Shown piece after piece: positions 26,626-35,454 of a stretch of DNA of 64,000 nucleotides. A model generated the notes under the pieces. That model did not search any database. It was not told the DNA's origin and saw nothing but the letters and a program-made list of their open reading frames with translations. This DNA comes from Lachnospiraceae bacterium KH1T2. Lineage in GTDB: Bacteria > Bacillota > Clostridia > Lachnospirales > Lachnospiraceae. The translations under genes were made by a program, and so were the position numbers. Each line of letters begins with the position of its first letter. Within the stretch, counting starts at the first letter, position 1. The stretch covers positions 1-64,000 of the forward strand of contig FOSY01000007.1 in NCBI GenBank assembly GCA_900114405.1, written 5' to 3'.

Positions 26626-26758
26626 AAGCAATGTCTCCTTTTCTATATATTTATCGACATTGCAACATTAGATTTTTAGAAAAAGACACTGTATTTCTTT
26701 ATTCTTTTCAGATTTTTTTATATAATTATGAAAATAAATTTATTACAGGAGAATTAAT

Positions 26759-27736
26759 ATGATTTTTTCAGATAAATCAGAAAATAATGCACTAAATAAA
26801 GCTTATTCCCAAGTCATAGAGCTGCTCAATGAATGGGGAACAGCTTTTCAGGAAGAGCCCGAAGGAAGCTCGATTCAGCGAATCATTTACGAAGAAAAGC
26901 TTCCAGACCTCATTGATCGTGTCGCATGTATCATCACTTTCGAGGAAAGCTACATGCAGGTGACCACTCTTTTTCATACAGAGATTTCTTCTGATAAAAC
27001 AGCTGAAATACTTAGCTTCATGAATAAACTCAATTCATGTATCGACTTCGGTTCATTCATGCTCTTAAATGACAAGATCACTTTCAGAACTCATCTTTCA
27101 TACGACGATGAATCTGAATTTTCATTTCAGATATTGGCTGATACCATCCAGAAGGGTACAGACAGCTTCTACGACTACGGAGATGGTTTTGCCCGCATCA
27201 TGAGCGGCGAAGCTAACGCTGAGCAGGAAACTATCCGCTCTGCAGGCTTTAATTTATTATCACATATTCCTGAGCACGTTCCTGAAAACGAAGATGACGA
27301 AGCTGAAATCCATAATCTTCTGCAGCACAGCTGGCTTCCGACTCTTTTTTATAATTCAAAATACATTAAAGATCTGCTTATGGTTCTTGAAAAAAATGGT
27401 GAGGTATTCCTTTCAACCGCTGTTACATCTGTCTGCGGCAATGAAGATGACGCTTGTTATCCTGATGATTACAGTGTGGAATTCATCAATCCTGACGCTG
27501 ATCTCACACATATTAAGATCACCCTTCCAGACTATCAGGTTGAAGGGCTTTCTAATGAGCTTCACCTTATCTGTACTAAAGATCTGGTTTCACGACAGTT
27601 TTTCATGGTAGAGGATGGAAATATCACTTCACTTCTGCCCGAGCCGGACGGATATATTGAGTACGAAAATAACGGTAACAAAGAGCTTTCCGAAAGGATC
27701 GAAGAGCTCTTCATAGAAGAAAATGGAATAAAATAA
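26759..27736 (+). CDS. Uncharacterised protein, YbjN-like N-terminal half
   Basis: Cytoplasmic acidic protein of 325 residues. Residues 10-150 have the alternating pattern of YbjN/type III chaperone-like folds (LPDLIDRVACIITFEESYMQVTT; ILSFMNKLNSCIDFGSFML; KITFRTHLSYDD). The second half (NLLQHSWLPTLFYNSKYIKDLL... to the end) is not recognised. GGAG (GGAGAATTAAT) lies about 7 nt before the ATG. Divergent from the pilus operon and followed by a good terminator. A role in protein binding is plausible, but the fold call is only an impression. Confidence 0.75.
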   Translation: MIFSDKSENNALNKAYSQVIELLNEWGTAFQEEPEGSSIQRIIYEEKLPDLIDRVACIITFEESYMQVTTLFHTEISSDKTAEILSFMNKLNSCIDFGSFMLLNDKITFRTHLSYDDESEFSFQILADTIQKGTDSFYDYGDGFARIMSGEANAEQETIRSAGFNLLSHIPEHVPENEDDEAEIHNLLQHSWLPTLFYNSKYIKDLLMVLEKNGEVFLSTAVTSVCGNEDDACYPDDYSVEFINPDADLTHIKITLPDYQVEGLSNELHLICTKDLVSRQFFMVEDGNITSLLPEPDGYIEYENNGNKELSERIEELFIEENGIK

Positions 27737-27750
27737 TCTTAATTGAACAA

Positions 27751-27840
27751 AGAATCCGACTTTGTCGGATTCTCCGCGCAAGCGCGGGAGCCGTAGGCTC
27801 TTCCCATCCGCGCGCGTCGCATCCTATGCACGTAGTGCAT
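27751..27840. terminator. Terminator followed by a cluster of mini-hairpins
   Basis: The first stem agaatccgac (27751-27760) with gtcggattct (27764-27773) probably ends the 26759 gene. It is followed without gap by ccgcgc-aa-gcgcgg (27774-27787), gagcc-gta-ggctc (27788-27800) and, after a short GC-rich stretch, atgcac-gta-gtgcat (27826-27840) with a T-run. Four compact hairpins in 90 bases is more than a terminator needs. Confidence 0.6.
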
Positions 27841-27848
27841 TTTTTGAC

Positions 27849-27878
27849 TTATAGGAATTCCAGCGGAATTTCCTATAA
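27849..27878. repeat. Palindromic repeat, IS insertion target (copy 1)
   Basis: Arms ttataggaa and ttcctataa with an imperfect centre. A close relative is at 42872-42902. The IS element begins directly after its last base, and its final TATAA is the target duplication. Confidence 0.65.
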
Positions 27879-29734
27879 GGATTAGGGTGTCAAAAGATAG
27901 TGTGTTTTGACTACTATATACTATTTGTACCTTGAAAATTTAACACGATTTGGATTTGAAGAGGCATTCATGTTTTATTACTTGATATATGATGATATTT
28001 CTGGACAATCTTTATGCTATTTCGCTTTTTGAGGCGCAATTATCCAAGCTATTGGAATAACACAATAGCTTTTGAAAATCCAATGCTGCTATTTTAAAAC
28101 CAAAATGTAAACGGGTTCGAAATTTTCCATGTGCAGGAATTTTATCCACCTTGTATCTTCTACGAAGCAACGAAGGAATGGCTTCTACTCCGTTTCGGAA
28201 GCGTGCATATTTACTGAATTCATCAGTTTTCATGTACTGTAGCTGCTTTGCCCGTCCAACTGCTTTCCAAGATACTTCTTTTCGAACTTTGTTTTTTAAG
28301 AAGCGTGGCTTACAAATATCTTTGTATGGACAGGATTGACAAGCTCTTGTTTCAAAGTAAGCAACAGACCTATCATTCCTTGAATCGTAAGTACATTCCA
28401 TTGGTTTACAATTGTTTTTACATTGAATGAGATAATGTCCATCATCTGTAAAAATAAAATCTGCATATATTTCATCAGGTTTACGACCAGTAAAGTTTGT
28501 TGTTACTAGTTTAAGGTTATGAGACTCAGCAATGGCTGAATTCTGTTCTCCACTATAAGCTCCATCAGCGACTAGATATGCACCGTCTGGATATTTAGAC
28601 TGATTATCAAGGTAATCCTTCATGAATTGATTATCTGCATAAGTATTGCATTCATAAGCATAATCTGTGATTAAGCTACCGGTATCTCCAACGGACTCTA
28701 CTATATTTCCTACATAGCCAATATTCTTTTCGCCAGCTTTATAGCGGAATGTTGCTTCAGAATCGGAAGGGTTTATAAGAGCTTCGGAAGGTTTTTCTAC
28801 TTCATCCTTCGAACGAAGTCGTCTCTTCCCATCATCAATAATGGTTCGCTCTTTAAGCAAACGAATCAAAAGCTGATATTCGCTAGTATCATCAAAATCG
28901 CCATTCTTGTCGCATAATTCAATGAGTTTTTCCGCATCATGCATTACAGCAATGGTTCTTTCGGTAGCATCAAGATTACGCTTGTGATAAATGCATTTGT
29001 TTAAATCATCTTTTTCAATATAGTGGTGCTGTTCTTCTGGCAGAGTAGCTCCTTTTGAATCCATTATCTTTGCAAGATTTGCAGTACATGTATAAAAGAG
29101 TTCGAGCAAAGATAGATTCTTGATATTAGCAGCAACCATAAGACTATCCATTCTCTGCATATCCGGAGAGATTTGCATAAATTCAGATATTTCTTTGGCC
29201 ATTTTTACAACGCACTCATGAATAAGGTCGACATCATGTTCTGTTTCATATGCAAGTACTCTTGCACGAAAACGGCTCAATGTTCTATCACTAAGTGGCT
29301 GCTCTTTATAGCTTGTAGTGTGAAGTGCATACTGATAGCGAATATCAAACATAAGAGCCTCGACCAGCTCATCATCAGTATCACCAAGGGCTTCCTTTAG
29401 AATAAGAGCACCAATAATTACATTCACAGGTGTATTAGGGCGTGAAGCTTTTTCACTGTAAAGAACAGAGAAAATCTTTTCATCTATAGCAGGAAAAACT
29501 TTGTCAGCAAAAACTTTAGCCCATGACTTTTCAAGGACTCTTTTTTCTCTTTCAGTGAGATTAAAAGTACTATCATTTAAACTGATTTGCTGGGAATCAT
29601 TAGAGACAAAAGCCATGATCATCACCTCGAATTTGATAATTTATTATATCAAACATCAGGCCGAATGGATCATCGTGTTAAGTTTTCAAGGTACAAATAT
29701 GTCAAAAATCAGTAACCTTTTGACACCCTAATCC
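27879..29734. mobile_element. IS1182-family insertion sequence
   Basis: Length 1856 bp. Terminal inverted repeats are perfect over at least 18 bp: ggattagggtgtcaaaag at the left and its complement at the right end (29717-29734). The 5-bp sequence TATAA is found on both sides (27874-27878 and 29735-29739) as target duplication, so the insertion is probably fairly recent. It carries one full-length transposase gene on minus and looks intact. The target was the tail of a palindromic intergenic repeat. Confidence 0.9.
28012..29616 (-). CDS. IS1182 family transposase
   Basis: DDE transposase of 534 residues that cuts and moves the surrounding element. The N-terminal region (KVFPAIDEKIFSVLYSEKAS, PNTPVNVIIGALILKEALG) is the DUF772-type domain, YKEQPLSDRTLSRFRARV follows, and the C-terminal DDE_Tnp_1_6-like region has the Cys cluster CQSCPYKDICKP. 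YLVADGAYSG carries a likely catalytic Asp. I start at the ATG at 29616 since GAGG lies 8 nt upstream; earlier starts crowd that site. The reading frame is uninterrupted, so the enzyme may be active. Confidence 0.93.
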   Translation of the reverse strand: MAFVSNDSQQISLNDSTFNLTEREKRVLEKSWAKVFADKVFPAIDEKIFSVLYSEKASRPNTPVNVIIGALILKEALGDTDDELVEALMFDIRYQYALHTTSYKEQPLSDRTLSRFRARVLAYETEHDVDLIHECVVKMAKEISEFMQISPDMQRMDSLMVAANIKNLSLLELFYTCTANLAKIMDSKGATLPEEQHHYIEKDDLNKCIYHKRNLDATERTIAVMHDAEKLIELCDKNGDFDDTSEYQLLIRLLKERTIIDDGKRRLRSKDEVEKPSEALINPSDSEATFRYKAGEKNIGYVGNIVESVGDTGSLITDYAYECNTYADNQFMKDYLDNQSKYPDGAYLVADGAYSGEQNSAIAESHNLKLVTTNFTGRKPDEIYADFIFTDDGHYLIQCKNNCKPMECTYDSRNDRSVAYFETRACQSCPYKDICKPRFLKNKVRKEVSWKAVGRAKQLQYMKTDEFSKYARFRNGVEAIPSLLRRRYKVDKIPAHGKFRTRLHFGFKIAALDFQKLLCYSNSLDNCASKSEIA

Positions 29735-29742
29735 TATAAGAA

Positions 29743-29774
29743 AAAAGAACAGATGCTGCTGCACCTGTTCTTTT
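29743..29774 (-). terminator. Terminator of the transglutaminase gene
   Basis: Stem aaaagaacag (29743-29752) with ctgttctttt (29765-29774), flanked by an A-run at 29741 (T-run on minus). Before the IS insertion it would have been next to the palindrome at 27849. Confidence 0.78.
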
Positions 29775-29793
29775 CTGTATAACATGCTGAACA

Positions 29794-32700
29794 TCAACGA
29801 TATGAACATGTTCCCGTAAGATATTTTGAGTCAAACGTTATCAATTTATTTGCTTCATCGATTTTTACGTATTTTTGACTTACCTTCACCTTTTTGCCTT
29901 CAGGAATTGCTACTTTTATCTTCTTTCCTGTAACCATAGAAACGATATCTTCTGTTCTGACATTATATCTTACTATCTTGATCGGGATAGATAATTTCTT
30001 TAATTTATCTCCGTCTTCTAAAATGATCTTTGTTATAAGTGCATTTCCAACATTCTTAGCGTTCTTGATGCTTATTTTCTTAATATGCTTAGTTTTTCCA
30101 TCCTCAGTCACTTTAAGCATTTTAAGTATCCTCTTTTTCTGATTTATACCAATATATGAAACTGTTGTAGGATAAGTAATTTCAAATCCTCCGCTCAACT
30201 TCATGACTGCAAAACCATCATCAGCCTGAGGCGTATTTGCATCATCATTATTATTTTCGGAGTCTTCACTGCCTGACGATGTTTCATAATTTATAGCATA
30301 AACTGAGAAACAATCACCATAAATAAAGAGCCTGCCTCTCTCATCATCTTCAAAAAATGTTGCATCTTCAAATGACTTCGGATTTATAAGAAGTGGATCA
30401 AAGCTTGTAACTTCTGCACCCTCATCTTCTTCATGATAACGTGCCACCTTAAAATTCTTCTTTTCCTTACTATCGAAAGGAATAATGATCTGAACCACAT
30501 CACTCGTACCTGTAATATAGCTTAAATCCTCGCCAAAAGTTTTTATGATAGAAAAATCTACAAAGTCGGTATTTCGTCCTTTTGCTGTGTAGCTATTGTC
30601 AAGTGACTTCAACAATTCATTATTTTTCCCAATATGCTCTGACGGCTTGACCTGCATCTCGATCGAGCTTCCCGCCTCACAGCTTCCTGCGACAAGTTCC
30701 AGTCCGCCTACCAGCACATTTGCATATTCATTCGAAAGTTCCAGCTTACTTGAACTTTCCATATTTGAAGGAAGCTCTATATCTTCTAAGCTCTTACCAT
30801 CTTCGAGATAAACCAGCAATACATTAGTGATTCCATTTTTCTCATAAATAAGATTATAGTAATCGCTATCGATATGCTCTAAAGTCATTTTACCTGACTC
30901 ATCAGACGTTACCGACTGCACAACTTCACCGCCTTGCCTTAAGGATAAGGTTGCTCCTGTGACTGGCTCGCCCTCTTTATCTCTTAAGGTTATCTCAGTT
31001 GTACCATCATCATTTTCTACAGCCTCGATAGTATCCGGTTCATTATATACTTTATCCCTCGTGCTTACTTCTGATATCGTCGCTAAAACATAAAATTCTT
31101 CACTATCGCTGTGCTCAGCATCACCGCGCACTTTGTAATAAACCTTATATTTCCCGACATCTTCAGCATAAGCTACTTCTTCACTCCAGCTTCCGCCTTC
31201 AAGCCTGTATACCATAGTTCCGCCGCTGGCTCTTCCTTTTGAATTAAGAGACTGGGCTTCGCCTGTGTATAATAGATTATAGCCTTCAGGAGCTTCGATA
31301 ACTTTTGCCTGTTCTTTCGCTACGATAGTGAATTTCTCGGTTATCTTTCCTGTATAATTCCCTTTTCCTACTGCAGTCGCAGATGCAGTGCCAGAAGAAT
31401 CATTATTAGAATACGAAAGATCATAGTCTACTCCCTTTACCAGACTTATACCATTATAAGTAATATCTGCCTCAGGCTCATAAGGACCGATATCTGTCAG
31501 TTCATATTTTGTCTTTGACAAAACCATCTTAGCCTGTGAAATATCAGCCGGAGCTATGGTAAATGTCTTCGTCGCGCTGTCTTTATAATTGTCTTTGCCA
31601 CTTACGGTAACTGTGGCTGTACCCGCATCTACATTATCGCTATATGAAGTATCATAATACTTCTCATCAACATTTTGGCTTGAGCTGTCTTTCTTTACGC
31701 TTACAACCTCCGGTCGCTTCTGGTTTCCATCGTATGTCAGCTCAGCATCATCCTTAAGTGTAACTTCATAATCTTTAAGCGATGCAGGTGTTATCGTATA
31801 ATTCTTTACTACCGTACCAATGTATTCACCCTTACCAATTACTTTAAGCGTTACTGTACCTGCATTTACAGTATCATCGGAAAATTCCAGCTCATAATCG
31901 CTTCCATTAGTCAGCGTCTGTCCGCCCTTTTTCACTATAACATCAGGCTTCTTAGAGCTTCCATCATATTCAAATGAAGCTGCTGAAAGAGTTACCATCT
32001 CAGAGCTGAGTGCTTCTTTTGAGATTGTAAAGGTTTTTGATGCTGAACCCTTAAAACGATTATCTCCACTTATTATAACCTTTGCCGTATTCTTGCCTTC
32101 TTCGATATTATCCTCATACGAAACTGTGTAATTATCATCAATTAACTTAATTCCATTGCAGACTACAGATTCGACTTCCGGTTTTACCTCACTTCCCGTA
32201 TAGGCAAACGTATCCCCTGAAAGATTTATGGTTGATGATGAAAGATCCACATCGTTGATCATATTTTTTGCGACGATTAAAAAATCTCTACCTTTGTAAC
32301 TTGCTACAAACTGCTTATAATCAGTATTTTCACCATTTCCATTGACAAATTCCTTAAATATTTCACCAGCAGCTTCAACACCACCATCATCAGCATCAAT
32401 TATAAAGTTAAGAATCTTTTTAAATCGTTGGCATTTAGTATTTATTTTTTTTGCAAACTCTGAATAATCTGTTGTATTACAATAATATCCGCCTTGATAA
32501 TAATACGTTTTTTCAAAACTATCCGCAAAAGTTCCTTTCAGTTCATATAACCAATCCTTACCTTCACTAGATGGAAGATTCTTAAAATGAGTTTTTTCAA
32601 AGTCAGACATAGGCATTCCAAAATACTTGTAATAATAAAATTGCGGGTATTTCGAGCCAATATCATCCCACGTTAAGTCCATATAAATATATTTATCTAT

Positions 32701-33663
32701 ATCTTCATCATAAACTGCATTCCATGCATGTCCTCCGCCTCCGCCGGCTCCACCCGAGCCTGCAGTACCTACTATATAGTAATTAGGGATGTCCATATAG
32801 TTCATAATAAGTGAGAAAACATCAGCATATCCCTCACAGACAACTTTTTTATATTTTTGATCAAAAACACCATGAACGCTGTGCGCCCATTTAGCACTCT
32901 CTGGTGTCGTTCCATCAGATTCATAGGCATAGTCTACATCATTAACGATAAGATCATGAATGACAGCAATTTTATCAAGTGTATCCTCAGCCTTCTCCGC
33001 TGTATCAACATACTCTTTTACCCCGTCTATTATCTGCTCATTAATGGCAGCCCTTGCTGACACTGAGGCATATATCTGAATTGTATTTAAATAAATATCT
33101 GTATCTGATGACCAGAGCTTATTATCAGCCCCTAACCAATAATAAGCTGGATGATCATAATCGAATGCATTAAGAGCTGTAATCGCCTCATTTTTCGTCA
33201 AACCTTTTGATTTATATTCAATTTTAGAAACAACATATAATTCTACATCTCCCGTCGAAGTTGACATTTTAGTAGTAATAAGATCCTCATTCGAATTCAT
33301 AAATTTTACTGCCGCTGTCTCTAATTCATGATAGAATTTACGCTGTCCATCAAGCGTCAGAGCATCATAACCCACAGTTGAAGCTCCCTTGACAAATACC
33401 TCATCTAAATCCTCATATGATTCGCTGCCCTCACCCGCAGTTTCAACTTCTTCCAGTTCCTTCGTAATAATGCGTATTTCCGGTGGAGTCCAGCCGCCCA
33501 CTGGAGGCTCAAAATCCTGTATTTCCTCAATTACAGCACCTTTCATCACTTCACCCTGTGACTCAGGTGCTGCTAAAACATTATTCGTCTGCACTAATGA
33601 CATCATCAATGCAATTGAAATGATCGATGATAATATTTTCTTAAATCCATTTCTTTTATACAT
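29794..33663 (-). CDS. Large secreted transglutaminase-like protein with Ig-like repeats
   Basis: Extracellular protein of 1289 residues. The signal peptide is MYKRNGFKKILSSIISIALM up to about VLAA (32). The transglutaminase-like domain (about 215-345) has catalytic C276 (KVVCEGYADV), H312 (GGHAWNAV) and D329 (IYMDLTWDD). From about 480 to 800 come at least four tandem domains of roughly 75-80 residues, each with YTG or YDG near the start and a closing KTFTI or KNYTI motif (FAYTGSEVKPEV... SASKTFTISK; FEYDGSSKKPDV...), like bacterial Ig-type wall modules. A carboxypeptidase-regulatory-like segment (TLSLRQGGEVVQSV) and an acidic linker follow. The C-terminal 130 residues resemble the end of the subtilase at 54681-58547. 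Single gene. Likely cross-links, cleaves or binds wall or host polymers; substrate unknown. Confidence 0.88.
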   Translation of the reverse strand: MYKRNGFKKILSSIISIALMMSLVQTNNVLAAPESQGEVMKGAVIEEIQDFEPPVGGWTPPEIRIITKELEEVETAGEGSESYEDLDEVFVKGASTVGYDALTLDGQRKFYHELETAAVKFMNSNEDLITTKMSTSTGDVELYVVSKIEYKSKGLTKNEAITALNAFDYDHPAYYWLGADNKLWSSDTDIYLNTIQIYASVSARAAINEQIIDGVKEYVDTAEKAEDTLDKIAVIHDLIVNDVDYAYESDGTTPESAKWAHSVHGVFDQKYKKVVCEGYADVFSLIMNYMDIPNYYIVGTAGSGGAGGGGGHAWNAVYDEDIDKYIYMDLTWDDIGSKYPQFYYYKYFGMPMSDFEKTHFKNLPSSEGKDWLYELKGTFADSFEKTYYYQGGYYCNTTDYSEFAKKINTKCQRFKKILNFIIDADDGGVEAAGEIFKEFVNGNGENTDYKQFVASYKGRDFLIVAKNMINDVDLSSSTINLSGDTFAYTGSEVKPEVESVVCNGIKLIDDNYTVSYEDNIEEGKNTAKVIISGDNRFKGSASKTFTISKEALSSEMVTLSAASFEYDGSSKKPDVIVKKGGQTLTNGSDYELEFSDDTVNAGTVTLKVIGKGEYIGTVVKNYTITPASLKDYEVTLKDDAELTYDGNQKRPEVVSVKKDSSSQNVDEKYYDTSYSDNVDAGTATVTVSGKDNYKDSATKTFTIAPADISQAKMVLSKTKYELTDIGPYEPEADITYNGISLVKGVDYDLSYSNNDSSGTASATAVGKGNYTGKITEKFTIVAKEQAKVIEAPEGYNLLYTGEAQSLNSKGRASGGTMVYRLEGGSWSEEVAYAEDVGKYKVYYKVRGDAEHSDSEEFYVLATISEVSTRDKVYNEPDTIEAVENDDGTTEITLRDKEGEPVTGATLSLRQGGEVVQSVTSDESGKMTLEHIDSDYYNLIYEKNGITNVLLVYLEDGKSLEDIELPSNMESSSKLELSNEYANVLVGGLELVAGSCEAGSSIEMQVKPSEHIGKNNELLKSLDNSYTAKGRNTDFVDFSIIKTFGEDLSYITGTSDVVQIIIPFDSKEKKNFKVARYHEEDEGAEVTSFDPLLINPKSFEDATFFEDDERGRLFIYGDCFSVYAINYETSSGSEDSENNNDDANTPQADDGFAVMKLSGGFEITYPTTVSYIGINQKKRILKMLKVTEDGKTKHIKKISIKNAKNVGNALITKIILEDGDKLKKLSIPIKIVRYNVRTEDIVSMVTGKKIKVAIPEGKKVKVSQKYVKIDEANKLITFDSKYLTGTCSYR

Positions 33664-33742
33664 ACCAAGATCCCCCTATCATCAAGGCATAAAACTTTAT
33701 AATAATTATAACAATATACTACATAAAAAGTTGTTTAAACTG

Positions 33743-33775
33743 AAAAACAGAGGTTCTCAAATAGCCTCTGTTTTT
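33743..33775. terminator. Intrinsic terminator
   Basis: Stem aaaaacagagg (33743-33753) with cctctgttttt (33765-33775). It lies after the end of the YjiH gene on minus. Confidence 0.8.
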
Positions 33776-33799
33776 ATCAATATAATATTAACTTTACTT

Positions 33800-35146
33800 T
33801 CAAAAAAGTATATGTGCCAAAGGGCAAACTATCAACAATGAGATTATCGTTCTTTCAAGGAAAATGACAAACATCTCCCAAAGACTGACAGGAAGCTTTG
33901 ACGCAAGTATCAAGCCGCCAATTTCTGATAAGTACAAAACCTGTGTCACTGAAACTACCGCAATTATAAAGCGTGTCATTGCTGAAGCGCCTGCTCCGGC
34001 TATAAGTATCGACGGGGTAAACATGTCGATAAAGCCTACAATTATTGTCGAAGCTGCGGCATTTGCATCCGGAACCTGCAGTAAACTTAATAATGGTCTG
34101 AAAGGAATACCCATCCATTCAAATACAGGTGTATAATTTGCAATCACCAAAGCTACCGTTCCGATACACATAACTGTTGGAAGCACTCCAAACCACATCT
34201 TCGCAGAATTCAAAAGGCCGTTTTTGAGGAAAGGAATAATTCCCTTCTGCTCAGAAACCCTATCCATTGCAAGCTTCAAGCCATATTCAGCAGAGCTCTT
34301 GTATCCATCAGGAATTGTTTCCGGCATCTTTTTGCCTTCCACATAGTATGTATCTTTTTTCCTGCTGAGCGGAGGAATCCTTGGGCAGATAAGCGCGCAG
34401 ATGATACCTACAACAACTATGATGAGATAATATATCCCAAACATATCCACAAGCCCTACCTGATCAAGCACCACAAGGCTGAACGTGATAGATACTGCTG
34501 AAAAAGTTGTTGCAATGACTGCAGCTTCTCGTGCTGAATAGTACCCGCCTTCATACTGATTGCAGGTAAGCATTACGCCAAGGGTTCCATCACCGATCCA
34601 TGATGTGATACAGTCTACAGCAGCTCTTCCCGGTACGGTGAACATAGGCCTCATAAACTTAGTAAATATCGCGCCTATAAATTCCAGCAGTCCAAAATCA
34701 AGTAAAAGCGGAAGCAAAAGCCCTGCTATAGCGAATATAATAACTAAAGTACACAAAAGATCATTGAGAATGAAACCTCCCTGATCTGCACCGGAAATGA
34801 TTTCCAGCTTTCCTACCCCGCTATCGAAATATGTGATCCATGCCAAGATACATCCAACAATCCTAACCATTGCCCAAAACGGAGTCGTCATGAAAGTTTC
34901 TTTAAGCAATTCATTATGCCAAAATAGTTTAACCCTGCATTGTGCAAGCAGAGACATGATCGCTGAGATCGTCAGTATCGCAAAGCAAAGCCCCGGAAGA
35001 GCACTTCCTATCTTTGCCGAAATAAAATCCGCCAATATTTTTACGATAACTGTCCAGTTGCCATTAAATTTGACCGGCACCATAAATAACAAAATTCCCG
35101 CTAATGATGGGAATATAAAAAGAAGCTTATTTTTGATATTATTCAT
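33800..35146 (-). CDS. YjiH-family membrane transporter (nucleoside-recognition Gate domains)
   Basis: Polytopic membrane protein of 448 residues with some ten hydrophobic segments. It starts FIFPSLAGILLFMVPVKFNG and contains two Gate-like halves: LGLLEFIGAIFTKFMRPMF with ITSWIGDGTLGVMLT, and VFEWMGIPFRPLL with IVGFIDMFTPSILIAG. The family is found with amino-acid and nucleoside metabolism, but its substrate is not established. Ribosome binding site GGAATG is modest. Single gene; a palindromic 113-nt repeat lies in the region upstream (35228-35340). Confidence 0.85.
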   Translation of the reverse strand: MNNIKNKLLFIFPSLAGILLFMVPVKFNGNWTVIVKILADFISAKIGSALPGLCFAILTISAIMSLLAQCRVKLFWHNELLKETFMTTPFWAMVRIVGCILAWITYFDSGVGKLEIISGADQGGFILNDLLCTLVIIFAIAGLLLPLLLDFGLLEFIGAIFTKFMRPMFTVPGRAAVDCITSWIGDGTLGVMLTCNQYEGGYYSAREAAVIATTFSAVSITFSLVVLDQVGLVDMFGIYYLIIVVVGIICALICPRIPPLSRKKDTYYVEGKKMPETIPDGYKSSAEYGLKLAMDRVSEQKGIIPFLKNGLLNSAKMWFGVLPTVMCIGTVALVIANYTPVFEWMGIPFRPLLSLLQVPDANAAASTIIVGFIDMFTPSILIAGAGASAMTRFIIAVVSVTQVLYLSEIGGLILASKLPVSLWEMFVIFLERTIISLLIVCPLAHILF

Positions 35147-35227
35147 TACAATACATTCCTGCTAACTCTGTGACCTATGAATTTTTATCCACGGTTCACT
35201 TATTTTATGCTCTGTAAAAACAGTAGC

Positions 35228-35340
35228 ACTAGTATAACTGTTTTTAATAACCTGAACTAAACACTAACGATGTAAACTCTCATCAGCAAAGAATTTACAT
35301 CGTTAGTATAAGTTCAGCTAATTAAAAACAGCAATACTAG
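35228..35340. repeat. 113-nt long-hairpin repeat, copy 1
   Basis: Two arms of about 47 nt (from actagtataactg to gatgtaaa, and tttacatcgttag to aatactag) pair almost completely round a 17-nt loop. It is 113 nt, the same length as the copy at 44998-45110, with few differences. The left flank (aaaaacagtagcactag) looks like a partial extra copy of the 3' end. MITE-like; no open reading frame. The remainder of 35147-35454 has only this element and the pgm terminator. Confidence 0.8.
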
Positions 35341-35404
35341 CATAATATCGCATAATTGATCAAAAATAAACCCTTTTCTTGATTTTTTATGCACTTTTTA
35401 TGAA

Positions 35405-35439
35405 TAAAAGCCGTTTGCATATTATACAAACGGCTTTTA
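35405..35439 (-). terminator. Terminator of the phosphohexomutase gene
   Basis: Perfect 13-bp stem, taaaagccgtttg (35405-35417) with caaacggctttta (35427-35439). Confidence 0.85.
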
Positions 35440-35454
35440 TAAATATACGCTAAA